Positions 1-7,579 are shown, counted from the stretch's first letter. The stretch: 12,061 bases of DNA from Steroidobacteraceae bacterium (GCA_013044085.1 JABEVI010000278.1:1-12061); one strand, 5' to 3'. The notes: generated by a model not told the origin, from the sequence alone. A program made the numbers and translations.

Positions 1-1868
1 AACACGTCCTGCATGTTCGCACTCTGCTTGGCGAGTTTGACGTCGCGCGACTTCGCCTGGCGATGCATCGCCACTTCCCTCGCCTTGCGCTCGCTCTCCA
101 CGACCAGCAATTCGTCGCCCGCATGCGGGGATCCGGACAAGCCGAGCACCACCACCGGTGTCGATGGCCCTGCGGACTCCACCGGTCGGCCCGCCTCGTC
201 GAACAAGGCACGAACGCGGCCGAACTCCTGGCCGACCAGCATGGCGTCGCCGAGCCTCAGCGTGCCGCGCAAAACGAGCATCGTGGCCACCGCGCCGCGG
301 CCCTTCTCGAGACTCGACTCGATCACGAAGCCGGCCGCGTGTCCCGCCGCCGGCGCCTTCAGTTCGAGCACTTCGGCCTGCAGCAGTACGCTGTCGAGCA
401 GTTGTTCCACGCCTTGACCGGTCCGGGCGGACACGTTCACGAACATGTTCTGCCCGCCCCATTCTTCGGGAATGACGCCATATTTCGTCAGTTCCTGCTT
501 GACACGCTCGGCGTCAGCCTCCGGCTTGTCGATCTTGTTCAACGCCACCAGGATCGGCACCTTGGCCGCCTGAGCGTGCTGGATCGCCTCGATCGTCTGC
601 GGCATCACACCGTCGTCGGCGGCCACGACCAGGATGACGATGTCGGTGACCTGGGCGCCACGCGCCCGCATGGCGGTAAAGGCCGCATGGCCTGGCGTAT
701 CGAGAAACGTGACCGTGCCCTTGTGCGTTTCGACGTGATAGGCGCCGATGTGCTGGGTGATGCCGCCGGCCTCGCCGGCCGCCACTTTCGTGCGGCGGAT
801 GTAGTCGAGCAGCGAGGTCTTGCCGTGATCGACATGTCCCATCACGGTGACGACGGGAGGACGCGGCAGCGGCTCGAACTCACCCTCCTGGGCGCTCTGC
901 AGATCCGATTCGATCGCGTTTTCCTTGCGCAGTACCGGCTTATGCCCCATCTCCTCGACCACCAGCACGGCGGTGTCTTGCTCGACCATCTGGTTGATCG
1001 TCGCCATGACGCCCATCGTCATCATGACCTTGATGACCTCGGTCGCCTTGACCGCCATCTTCTGCGCGAGTTCGGCGACGGTCAGCGCCTCGCCAATCGC
1101 CACTTCGCGCACGACTCGCGCCGTCGGCATCTCAAAGCCATGCTTGCCGTCGCCGTCGCCGACCGAACGTCGGCGGCCGTCGCGGGACTTCTTCTTCTTG
1201 TGGCGCGAACTGACGTCGCCGACGATATGCAGTTCCTGGCGTCCGTAGCGCGTCGCCTTGTCGTCGACGACCGCGCGGGCGGGCTTCACGACCTTGGCCG
1301 CGGCGGCCTTTCTCTCACGCTCGGCCGCGTCGCGGGCGGCGATTTCGGCCTGGCGCCGCGCCTCCTCCTCGGCGGTGCGCTTGCGCGCCTCTTCATCGGA
1401 ACGGCGCCGCTCTTCCTCCTCCTGGCGCTCCCGATCGAGCCGCTCGCGCTCGCGCCGTTCGTTTTCCTCGCGTTCGAGCGCGGCCTTCGCCTGCTCCTCG
1501 GTTTCGCGCAACCGGTCGACCTCCTCCTGCTGCAGGCGCGCCTGATCCTCGAGAACCTCGCGCTTCACATAGGTGCGCTTGCTGCGAACCTCCACGTTGA
1601 TCGTCCGCGCGCGGCCCTGCGGACTCGCGAGCTTCAGTTCCGACTGCGACTTGCGGCGCAACGTGATCTTGCGGGGCGCCGCGTCGGCCTGCACATCGTC
1701 GCGTCCGTGGCTACGCCGCAGATGGGTCAGCAACTCGTGCTTCGCATCCTCGCTGATCATGTCCTGCGCGCCGTCGACCTTGATGCCCGCCTGATCGAGC
1801 TGCTGGAGCAGCCGGTCTACCGGCACCTTCAGCACCTCCGCGAATTGAGCAACCGTGACATCGGCCAT
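1..1868 (-). CDS. infB: Translation initiation factor IF-2 (partial, C-terminus off the left edge)
   Basis: IF2 is the GTPase that brings initiator fMet-tRNA to the 30S subunit and promotes 50S joining in the cytoplasm. About 622 residues are visible. An IF2_N domain lies at roughly 1-50 and a long Arg/Glu/Lys-rich, probably helical linker at about 110-190. A second IF2_N-like module lies at about 250-315. The GTPase domain follows, with G1 GHVDHGKT (344-351), G3 DTPGH (390-394), G4 NKID (444-447) and G5 SAR (480-482), then the start of beta-barrel domain II. Domain III and the initiator-tRNA-binding C-terminus lie outside the window. The ATG at 1868 is preceded by an AGGAG-type ribosome site and lies 11 bases after the nusA stop, so the two are probably co-transcribed and coupled. 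The identification is secure from the motifs and operon position. No frameshift is seen in the visible part. Confidence 0.97.
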   Translation of the reverse strand, partial: MADVTVAQFAEVLKVPVDRLLQQLDQAGIKVDGAQDMISEDAKHELLTHLRRSHGRDDVQADAAPRKITLRRKSQSELKLASPQGRARTINVEVRSKRTYVKREVLEDQARLQQEEVDRLRETEEQAKAALEREENERRERERLDRERQEEEERRRSDEEARKRTAEEEARRQAEIAARDAAERERKAAAAKVVKPARAVVDDKATRYGRQELHIVGDVSSRHKKKKSRDGRRRSVGDGDGKHGFEMPTARVVREVAIGEALTVAELAQKMAVKATEVIKVMMTMGVMATINQMVEQDTAVLVVEEMGHKPVLRKENAIESDLQSAQEGEFEPLPRPPVVTVMGHVDHGKTSLLDYIRRTKVAAGEAGGITQHIGAYHVETHKGTVTFLDTPGHAAFTAMRARGAQVTDIVILVVAADDGVMPQTIEAIQHAQAAKVPILVALNKIDKPEADAERVKQELTKYGVIPEEWGGQNMFVNVSARTGQGVEQLLDSVLLQAEVLELKAPAAGHAAGFVIESSLEKGRGAVATMLVLRGTLRLGDAMLVGQEFGRVRALFDEAGRPVESAGPSTPVVVLGLSGSPHAGDELLVVESERKAREVAMHRQAKSRDVKLAKQSANMQDV

Positions 1869-1879
1869 AAATCCTGCTC

Positions 1880-3376
1880 CTAAGCCTTCGTTTCGTCCGC
1901 GAACCAGTGCTTGCGGGCTTCCATGATCAATTCAGCGGCCCGCTTCTCCTCGACGGCGCCGATTTCGACGAGTTCGTCGACCGACAGATCCGCCAGCTCA
2001 TCTCGCGTGCGCACGCCCTTGGAGCCTAGAACCGCGGCGAGCTCCCGCCCGGTCAATTCGATCAGGTCCGCCGTCGGTTCCGCGCCGGCCGAGGACTCCT
2101 CGCTCGCGATTGCCTGCGTGAGCAGAGCATCGCGGGCACGGGTGCGCAGTTCCTTGACGATCTCCTCGTCGAATTCCTCGATGCTGTTGAGCTCTCCGGC
2201 CGGAACGTAGGCGATCTCCTCGATCGTCGAGAAGCCCTCCTGCACCAGGATGCTCGCGACGTCGGCATCGACGTCGAGCAGCTTCATGAACGTCTCGCGC
2301 AGCGCGACCGACTCGGTCTCGCTCTTCGCCTCGGCCTGGGACTCGCTCATCACGTTCAATTCCCAACCGGTCAACTCGCTCGCGAGGCGGATGTTCTGGC
2401 CGCCGCGGCCGATCGCCTGCGAGAGCTTGTCCTCGGAGACGGCGATGTCCATCGAATGCGTCTCCTCGTCGACCACGATCGAGGTCACTTCGGCCGGAGC
2501 CATCGCGTTGATCACGAATTGCGCGGGATTATCGTCGAAGGGAATGATGTCTACGCGCTCGCCGGCGATCTCGTTGGAAACGGCCTGGACACGGGAGCCA
2601 CGCATACCGACGCACGCCCCGACCGGGTCGATGCGCGGGTCGTTGCTGCGGACCGCAATCTTCGCCCGCACACCCGGATCACGGGCTGCCGCGAGAATAT
2701 TGATCAACCCCTGCCCGACTTCCGGCACCTCGAGTTTGAACAATTCGATCAGGAACTCCGGAGCGGTGCGGGACATGAACAATTGCGGCCCGCGGGGCTC
2801 GGAACGAACCTCCTTCAGATAGGCCTTGATGCGGTCCTGCGATCGAACCGGCTCGCGCGGAATCATTTCCTCGCGGGGAATGAAGCCCTCGGCGTTGGCG
2901 CCGAGATCGACGAACACGCCATTGCGGTCCACGCGCTTGACGATGCCGCTCACCAGCGTGCCGGCACGGTCCTTGTAGCCATCGACGACCTGGGCGCGCT
3001 CGGCTTCGCGCACCTTCTGCACGATGACCTGTTTGGCAGTCTGCGCGAGGATCCGGCCGAAGGGCACGGACTCGAGCGGTTCCTCGACGAAACCGCCCGG
3101 TTCGACGTTCTTGTCGAGGTCACGGGCGTCATCGAGGCGCAGTTCGCGCTGCGGAACCTCGAGTTCGGTCGACTCGTCGGCGAAGACCTTCCATCGACGG
3201 AAGGTGTCGTAATCACCGGTCTTGCGGTTGATCGACACGCGCACGTCCAGCTCCTCGCCGTACTTCTTGCGGCTCGCGGAAGCGAGCGCCGCTTCGAGCG
3301 CGTCGAAGATGATTTCCTTGTCGACGCCCTTTTCGTTGGACACCGCATCGACCGCCATCAATATTTCTCTGTTCAT
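1880..3376 (-). CDS. nusA: Transcription termination/antitermination factor NusA
   Basis: NusA binds RNA polymerase and nascent RNA, modulating pausing, intrinsic and Rho-dependent termination, and rRNA antitermination. The 498-residue product matches the length of proteobacterial NusA. An N-terminal polymerase-binding domain (about 1-130) begins MNREILMAVDAVSNEK, very like the E. coli protein. An S1 domain lies at about 138-202. KH1 carries GACVGMRGSRVQ (253-264) and KH2 carries AIGRGGQNIRLA (321-332). Two acidic helix-hairpin-helix repeats follow (about 365-425 and 435-490), ending in a conserved-looking HWFADE. The two C-terminal repeats are typical of alpha-, beta- and gammaproteobacteria. 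The ATG at 3376 has GAAGGA close upstream and AGGAG further away. The gene sits 59 bases after rimP and 11 bases before infB. In E. coli NusA represses its own operon; the leader structures upstream of rimP make similar control plausible here (inference). Confidence 0.97.
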   Translation of the reverse strand: MNREILMAVDAVSNEKGVDKEIIFDALEAALASASRKKYGEELDVRVSINRKTGDYDTFRRWKVFADESTELEVPQRELRLDDARDLDKNVEPGGFVEEPLESVPFGRILAQTAKQVIVQKVREAERAQVVDGYKDRAGTLVSGIVKRVDRNGVFVDLGANAEGFIPREEMIPREPVRSQDRIKAYLKEVRSEPRGPQLFMSRTAPEFLIELFKLEVPEVGQGLINILAAARDPGVRAKIAVRSNDPRIDPVGACVGMRGSRVQAVSNEIAGERVDIIPFDDNPAQFVINAMAPAEVTSIVVDEETHSMDIAVSEDKLSQAIGRGGQNIRLASELTGWELNVMSESQAEAKSETESVALRETFMKLLDVDADVASILVQEGFSTIEEIAYVPAGELNSIEEFDEEIVKELRTRARDALLTQAIASEESSAGAEPTADLIELTGRELAAVLGSKGVRTRDELADLSVDELVEIGAVEEKRAAELIMEARKHWFADETKA

Positions 3377-3435
3377 GGTCCTTCAAGACTCCTGATCTGC
3401 GCGGCCCCCCGCGGCCGCTCGACGCGCCAACATCA

Positions 3436-3894
3436 TCAATCGATTCGCAATTTCGCCTTGCGTATCCGCTCGAACGGCAGGCGGTATTCGCAGCCGTCGA
3501 CCTCAACCACGATCCCCTCGCCCTCGACGCCTCGCAATTGACCGAGAAAGCGTCGCCGCCCGTCCAAGGGCTGACTCAACTCGACGAAAACGCGCTCTCC
3601 GGCAAAACGCTCGAAGTGCGACCGCTTTCGCAACACCCGTTCGACCCCCGGCGAGGACACCTCGAGGGAGTAGTGACCCTTGATCGGATCGGCCGCCTCG
3701 AGCACCTCGCCGACGGCGTGGCTGACGCGCGCGCAATCATCGACGTTCACGCCCTCACCCGCCTCGGAATCGGCCCGGTCGATGTACAACCGCAGCACAC
3801 TGTTGCGTCCGGCGCCGACGTACTCGAGATCGACAAGTTCGAATTGCAGCGCCTCGACCGCCGGCTCCAACAAGCGCATCAATGCGTCTCGCAT
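3436..3894 (-). CDS. rimP: Ribosome maturation factor RimP
   Basis: RimP is a cytoplasmic assembly factor for the 30S subunit. The product is 152 residues, the usual length. It contains the conserved LEVSSPGVERVL segment at 77-88 of the N-terminal domain. The C-terminal SH3-like region ends in FERIRKAKL, also characteristic of the family. I chose the ATG at 3894 because the protein then starts MRDALMRLLEP as in homologues. A GAAGGG ribosome site lies 8 bases before this ATG. The frame stays open upstream to an ATG at 3978, but that extension would run through two terminator-like hairpins and has no family similarity. It is the first gene of the rimP-nusA-infB unit, and no tRNA gene is visible ahead of it. 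Confidence 0.96.
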   Translation of the reverse strand: MRDALMRLLEPAVEALQFELVDLEYVGAGRNSVLRLYIDRADSEAGEGVNVDDCARVSHAVGEVLEAADPIKGHYSLEVSSPGVERVLRKRSHFERFAGERVFVELSQPLDGRRRFLGQLRGVEGEGIVVEVDGCEYRLPFERIRKAKLRID

Positions 3895-3914
3895 CGCCAA
3901 AACCCTTCGCGGAG

Positions 3915-3938
3915 AAAATAAAGGGGCCCTTCGGCCCC
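3915..3938 (-). terminator. Second terminator-like hairpin in the rimP leader
   Basis: On the minus strand a perfect 6-bp stem GGGGCC/GGCCCC with a GAAG loop (3923-3938) is followed by TTTATTTT. It ends about 20 bases before the rimP start, just ahead of the ribosome-binding site. It could act as a terminator, or the stem could influence rimP translation. It lies in tandem with the stronger hairpin at 3948-3971. Confidence 0.55.
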
Positions 3939-3947
3939 CCTTTAACG

Positions 3948-3971
3948 AAAAAGCCCCGACGCGGGGGCTTT
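3948..3971 (-). terminator. Intrinsic terminator / attenuator hairpin upstream of rimP
   Basis: On the minus strand an 8-bp stem AAAGCCCC/GGGGCTTT (3950-3971), with a six-base loop, runs directly into a tract of five T. This is a classic Rho-independent terminator. It lies downstream of the promoter candidate at 4057-4085 and upstream of rimP. It must therefore be read through for operon expression, unless a promoter lies between it and rimP. Confidence 0.7.
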
Positions 3972-4050
3972 CACACAAAAGCGTTCTTTCGAACGATCTC
4001 TGTCGATCGTCCGCAGGAGCGTGATGTCGATCACGGGCCCCCCGCCGAGC
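3948..4050 (-). ncRNA. Structured rimP leader RNA or small RNA (predicted)
   Basis: A transcript from the promoter at 4057-4085 would start near 4050 and, if it stopped at the 3948-3971 terminator, would be about 100 nt long. It contains a GTGAT/ATCAC hairpin with a CGAC loop (4021-4034). A possible CGATC/GATCG stem follows. Next is a CGTTC/GAACG hairpin closed by a GAAA tetraloop of the GNRA class (3982-3995), then the terminator. The octamer GATCGACA occurs twice (minus strand; 4025-4032 and 4001-4008). No tRNA fold or convincing ORF was found. Rfam describes a rimP leader element in gammaproteobacteria; whether this one is related cannot be judged here. Confidence 0.45.
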
Positions 4051-4056
4051 GTCGCG

Positions 4057-4085
4057 ATTATAGGCAATGACGCCGCGCGGGTAAA
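4057..4085 (-). promoter_or_regulatory. Sigma-70-type promoter for the rimP-nusA-infB operon
   Basis: On the minus strand a perfect TATAAT -10 (4057-4062) lies exactly 17 bases downstream of TTTACC (4080-4085), a 4-of-6 match to the -35 consensus. The predicted start is near 4050, about 155 bases before the rimP ATG. It lies just after the terminator of the upstream RRM gene, as expected for an independent operon promoter. Confidence 0.65.
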
Positions 4086-4095
4086 CCCTGTGCCC

Positions 4096-4128
4096 AAAAA
4101 AAACCGGGGCCGCATGATGCGGCCCCGG
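4096..4128 (-). terminator. Rho-independent terminator of the RRM protein gene
   Basis: A perfect 11-bp inverted repeat (CCGGGGCCGCA/TGCGGCCCCGG, 4104-4128) has a three-base loop. On the minus strand it is followed by eight T (4096-4103). It begins 26 bases after the stop codon at 4155. This is the strongest terminator in the window and separates the RRM gene from the rimP operon. Confidence 0.93.
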
Positions 4129-4154
4129 CTCATCAACACTCAGCGTGTCGTCGC

Positions 4155-4454
<300 letters not shown>

Positions 4455-4483
4455 TTTAAAGAAACCCTGCGAACAATTGTCAA
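4455..4483 (-). promoter_or_regulatory. Possible promoter abutting the RRM gene start
   Basis: On the minus strand a perfect TTGACA (4478-4483) is followed after 17 bases by TTTAAA (4455-4460), a 4-of-6 match to the -10 consensus. The -10 touches the ATG at 4454. Transcription would therefore begin inside the first codons, giving a leaderless message or requiring the ATG at 4445. Alternatively a promoter lies farther upstream: TATGCT is visible on the minus strand in 4610-4650. Confidence 0.35.
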
Positions 4484-4686
4484 ACTATCAGCCGGTCATG
4501 CGTGCGTAGCCATCAGCGCTTGCGGGCATGCCTGCCACCCGGGTCGAGGAGACCTGCTTTGTGGGTTATGGCCAAGGTGACGCCGGAGCGGCGCGGTGAC
4601 CAGAAACATACCAAGTAGAATTTCACCAACCGGCGCACAGCATACACGATTTTTTGACATTTCACGAATAACTCGGATTAGCATTT
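4455..4686. other. Intergenic gap between the RRM gene and the methyltransferase-like gene
   Basis: This stretch of 232 bases holds no convincing ORF on either strand. Its right part (about 4610-4686) is noticeably richer in A and T than the surroundings. It includes a six-T tract near 4650 and a minus-strand TATGCT that could be a -10. If that promoter is used, the RRM message would have an untranslated leader of more than 150 bases, as seen for cold-regulated genes (inference). No clear terminator is seen for the methyltransferase-like gene. Confidence 0.4.
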
Positions 4687-5562
4687 TCACGATCCCGTGT
4701 AGGTGCGCGGTAGGCGCCATCCTGAGACCACCGGCACGCGCGGCCGGTGTGTCCCCAGCGGCCCGGCGATCGCGGCACAAAAGCATTGCTCAAGACCTGC
4801 TGCATCGCACAATTCAGCCGCGGTCGAAGCCTCCTGTTGTCCGTGATTGATCATCACGAACCATCCGTCCGCCCGGAGGTTCCGCTTGACACGGCCAAAC
4901 AAGGCTTGGGGCCGCAACATTGACAAGGGCAGACGCCAGGCAAGAATCGCCGTCGAGGTGACGAACGGAAACCACGCCGTGATCACGTCGGCCGGTTCGC
5001 CGAAGTCGCGGAAGTCGGCGACCTCGAAGCGGGTGTTCGGCAGGCCCTCGATATAGCCGGCCGCGTAGTCAAAGCGCGTGTGTCCGTCCCGATAGCGCCG
5101 ATATCCCTCGACCTCCACGCCGATCAGGCTCGAGGGCCGAAAGAACGCGTGCAGTGCACGCACGTACCAAAAATTCGCGCAGCCGATATCGCATAACGCA
5201 CCGCCCGTGGGTGGCGACCTGCCGGCCTGCGCGAAGGCCCGATCGAGAACGTCCAGATACTCGTAATTTCGCAGACTCGTCGGCGCGCTCAAATCCCGCT
5301 CGAACCGCGTCTGATAGCGGGTCTGCAAGTTCTCGATCACGGCGGTCTCGGCCGCGTCGAGCGGCGGCAGCGCGAGACACGGCCTCTCCCGATAGGTGCC
5401 CCGAGTCGCGCGCAAGCCCTCCGAAAGGCGCAACGCGAAGCCGTGGCGCAGGGAATTGAGCCGCTGCAGCGCTGTGACCATCAGCGCTCGGATGCCGTGC
5501 ACCGCCGTACCCTCCCCAATGTCAGCCTTGCCAATGTAAGTCTTGGCGCCGGCGCGCCACAT
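4687..5562 (-). CDS. Class I SAM-dependent methyltransferase-like protein, family unknown
   Basis: A 291-residue cytoplasmic protein with no membrane segments. A Rossmann-type methyltransferase pattern is visible. Motif I is LCDIGCAN (123-130), and an acidic end of strand 2 lies at GVEVEG (148-153). An acidic VADFRDF follows (181-187), then PADVITAWFPF (190-200) and a late-strand GWFVMINHG (233-241). The N-terminal 120 residues are Arg-rich and match nothing I recognise; they include a possible helical segment at about 70-115. I cannot name the substrate. The ATG at 5562 has only a weak AGG before it; an in-frame ATG at 5481 is an alternative. It is divergent from the isocitrate dehydrogenase gene across a 68-base spacer and has no obvious partner. 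The methyltransferase call rests on the motif I-like loop and fold order and is moderately sure. Confidence 0.75.
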   Translation of the reverse strand: MWRAGAKTYIGKADIGEGTAVHGIRALMVTALQRLNSLRHGFALRLSEGLRATRGTYRERPCLALPPLDAAETAVIENLQTRYQTRFERDLSAPTSLRNYEYLDVLDRAFAQAGRSPPTGGALCDIGCANFWYVRALHAFFRPSSLIGVEVEGYRRYRDGHTRFDYAAGYIEGLPNTRFEVADFRDFGEPADVITAWFPFVTSTAILAWRLPLSMLRPQALFGRVKRNLRADGWFVMINHGQQEASTAAELCDAAGLEQCFCAAIAGPLGTHRPRVPVVSGWRLPRTYTGS

Positions 5563-5630
5563 CCGCGCCTGCCGAGGCGGCCAGTTTTTAGTATTCTAGC
5601 GCGCCCCCCTCATCGGCGAGATCGAGAACC
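5563..5630. promoter_or_regulatory. Divergent promoter spacer
   Basis: This 68-base spacer must hold the 5' signals of two divergent genes. It has an AT-rich core near 5584-5600 in a GC-rich background. TATTCT on the plus strand and TAGAAT on the minus strand overlap there and could serve as -10 elements in opposite directions. No convincing -35 element is seen for either. Confidence 0.4.
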
Positions 5631-6662
5631 ATGCCCCAGACCATTGAAGCCACCTTGATAGCCGGAGACGGCATCGGCCCGGAGATCGTCGAAGCGACCG
5701 TCGCCGTGCTCGATGCGCTCGGCGCCCCATTCCGCTGGGATCGTCAGGTGGCTGGTCTCGAAGGCGTCAAACTCGCCGGCGATCCGCTGCCGGCGGCGAC
5801 GCTCGACAGCATCAAGCGCACCCGCCTCGCCCTGAAGGGACCGCTGGAAACGCCCTCCGGGGGCGGCTACCGCTCCTCGAACGTGCGTCTGCGCGAAGCG
5901 TTCAAACTGTATGCGAACCTGCGCCCGGCACGCACGCTCATCCCCGGCGGCCGCTTCGAGAACATCGATCTCGTCGTGGTGCGGGAGAACCTCGAAGGCC
6001 TGTATATCGGCCACGAACACTACATACAGATCGATGATGACCCGCATGCGGTCGCGATCGCGAGCGGCGTCAACACCCGCCAGGGATGCAAGCGGTTGCT
6101 CGAATTCGCTTTTGAGCACGCCATCGCCACCGGCCGCAAGAAGGTCTCGATCGTTCACAAGGCGAACATCATGAAGGCGCTGACCGGCATCTTCCTCGAG
6201 ACGGGGCTCGACCTGTATGAGCGCAAGTACAAGGGCCGGTTCGCGATCGACACGGTCATCATCGACGCCTGCGCGATGAAACTCGTGCAGAACCCATGGC
6301 AATTCGACGTCCTCGTGACCACGAACCTGTTCGGTGACATCCTCTCGGACCTCGTCGCCGGCCTGGTCGGCGGCCTGGGCATGACCCCGGGAGCGAACAT
6401 CGGCGCCAATGCCTCGATCTTCGAGGCCGTGCATGGTTCAGCGCCCGACATCGCCGGCAAGGGCGTGGCGAATCCGACGGCGCTGCTGCTCGCCGCGGCG
6501 ATGATGCTCGAACACTGCCGTTTGGCGCCCGAGGCGGCGCGCCTGCGCAGCGCGATCGATGCAACCTTGAACCTCGACCAGGTGCGCACGGGCGACCTCG
6601 GCGGCAAGCACACGACCGCAGAGTACACGCGGGCGCTGATCGAGCGCATCCTTCGAATTTGA
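5631..6662 (+). CDS. NAD-dependent isocitrate dehydrogenase (isocitrate/isopropylmalate dehydrogenase family)
   Basis: This enzyme oxidatively decarboxylates isocitrate to 2-oxoglutarate in the TCA cycle. The 343-residue protein has the whole beta-decarboxylating dehydrogenase pattern. RSSNVRLR (81-88) aligns with the Ser113/Asn115/Arg119 substrate loop of E. coli Icd. R98, R118 and Y125 follow. K177 lies in HKANIMK. Metal-binding aspartates are D212, D236 and D240. In the cofactor loop HGSAPDIAG (268-276), D273, I274 and A280 replace the NADP-specific Lys344, Tyr345 and Val351 of E. coli Icd, indicating NAD use. The length and lack of long insertions fit NAD-type enzymes rather than the 416-residue NADP enzyme. 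Isopropylmalate or homoisocitrate dehydrogenase are the alternatives; the Ser/Asn substrate loop favours isocitrate. The ribosome site is weak (GAGA). The stop overlaps the TTG start of the ABC ATPase. Confidence 0.85.
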   Translation: MPQTIEATLIAGDGIGPEIVEATVAVLDALGAPFRWDRQVAGLEGVKLAGDPLPAATLDSIKRTRLALKGPLETPSGGGYRSSNVRLREAFKLYANLRPARTLIPGGRFENIDLVVVRENLEGLYIGHEHYIQIDDDPHAVAIASGVNTRQGCKRLLEFAFEHAIATGRKKVSIVHKANIMKALTGIFLETGLDLYERKYKGRFAIDTVIIDACAMKLVQNPWQFDVLVTTNLFGDILSDLVAGLVGGLGMTPGANIGANASIFEAVHGSAPDIAGKGVANPTALLLAAAMMLEHCRLAPEAARLRSAIDATLNLDQVRTGDLGGKHTTAEYTRALIERILRI

Positions 6663-7579
6663 ACGCGATCTCGATCGGCGGCCTCGGCAAGCGCTACGCG
6701 TCCGGTCACGTCGCGTTGCGCGACGTCGATCTGCAGATCCGCAAGGGCGAGATCTTCGCGCTGCTCGGGCCGAATGGCGCCGGCAAGACCACGCTGATCA
6801 ACATCGTCTGCGGCATCGTCACACCGAGCGCGGGCCACGTGCTTGCAAATGGCCACGATGTGACGCGCGAATACCGGACAACCCGCTCGATCATCGGCCT
6901 GGTCCCGCAGGAACTTGCGACGGATTCCTTCGAATCCGTGTGGGCGACCGTGAACCACAGCCGCGGCCTTTTCGGCAGGCCGCCCAACCCGCGATACGTC
7001 GAATCGCTGCTCAGCCAGCTTTCGCTCGCCGACAAGCGCAATGCGAGGATCATGACGCTCTCGGGCGGCATGAAACGGCGCGTGATGATCGCCAAGGCAC
7101 TGGCCCACGAACCCGACATTCTCTTCCTCGACGAACCGACCGCCGGCGTCGACGTCGAATTGCGGCGCGACATGTGGGCCCTGATGCGCCGGCTGCGCGA
7201 CCAGGGGGTGACGATCATCCTGACGACCCACTACATCGAGGAAGCCGAGGAGATGGCGGACCGCATCGGCGTGATCGATCGCGGCACGCTGATCCTCGTC
7301 GAGGATAAGCGCACTTTGATCGAAAAACTCGGCAAGAAGCGCCTGACGCTGCAGATGCGCGCGCCGCTGCCGAGCGTGCCGCGCGAACTCGCCGACCTGG
7401 GGCTCGAACTCGGGGCGGACGGCACCGAACTCGTGTTCAGCTACGAGGCGAGCCGCAGCATCGACATCTCCGCTCTGGTGCGCCGCCTGGCCGATCTTTC
7501 CATCGAGTTCTCCGACATGCACACGCATCAGTCCTCCCTCGAGGAGATCTTCGTGAACCTCGTCAGCAAACGCACATGA
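6659..7579 (+). CDS. ABC-2 type transporter ATP-binding protein (YadG-like)
   Basis: This is the cytoplasmic ATPase of an exporter, pairing with the permease that follows. The 306-residue protein has Walker A GPNGAGKTT (37-45), Q-loop Q84 and signature LSGGMKR (134-140). Walker B is ILFLDEP (154-160), followed by an AGVD D-loop and switch His191. A C-terminal extension of about 90 residues is present, as in YadG/DrrA-type ATPases (E. coli YadG is about 308 residues). The start is TTG at 6659, within the stop of the isocitrate dehydrogenase gene (TTGA overlap). No ATG fits the N-terminus, and the nucleotide-binding fold begins almost immediately, so TTG is likely. No independent ribosome site is seen, so translation is probably coupled. 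The ATG of the permease overlaps its stop by four bases. Confidence 0.92.
   Translation: MNAISIGGLGKRYASGHVALRDVDLQIRKGEIFALLGPNGAGKTTLINIVCGIVTPSAGHVLANGHDVTREYRTTRSIIGLVPQELATDSFESVWATVNHSRGLFGRPPNPRYVESLLSQLSLADKRNARIMTLSGGMKRRVMIAKALAHEPDILFLDEPTAGVDVELRRDMWALMRRLRDQGVTIILTTHYIEEAEEMADRIGVIDRGTLILVEDKRTLIEKLGKKRLTLQMRAPLPSVPRELADLGLELGADGTELVFSYEASRSIDISALVRRLADLSIEFSDMHTHQSSLEEIFVNLVSKRT

Noticed and set aside
1380..1500. Repetitive Arg/Glu-coding stretch in infB
   Set aside because: A charged, repetitive linker between the N-terminal modules and the G domain is normal in IF2.
63..1883. 606-codon plus-strand ORF opposite infB
   Set aside because: It lies opposite the unmistakable IF2 reading frame, has no recognisable domains and is rich in His/Arg/Leu/Asp. 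This is the usual shadow in GC-rich DNA.
2456..3541. 361-codon plus-strand ORF opposite nusA and the end of rimP
   Set aside because: It spans two real minus-strand genes and their spacer and shows no family motifs; a mirror frame.
3895..3978. Upstream extension of RimP to an ATG at 3978
   Set aside because: The extra 28 residues are encoded by the terminator hairpins and are unlike RimP; the ATG at 3894 has a ribosome site and matches the family length.
3975..4056. A tRNA gene upstream of rimP, as in E. coli metY
   Set aside because: A GTTCGAA-like string is present, but no cloverleaf arms or anticodon arrangement fit.
3942..4139. 65-codon minus-strand ORF across the rimP leader
   Set aside because: It runs through the RRM terminator, the promoter and a terminator-like hairpin, and has no ribosome site or similarity.
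4496..4786. 96-codon minus-strand ORF between the RRM and methyltransferase-like genes
   Set aside because: It overlaps the methyltransferase-like gene's 3' end out of frame and has no ribosome site or recognisable motif.
5610..7528. Long minus-strand ORFs (274 and 457 codons) opposite isocitrate dehydrogenase and the ABC ATPase
   Set aside because: Both real plus-strand genes have intact catalytic motifs; the antisense frames are compositionally biased and have no domain pattern.
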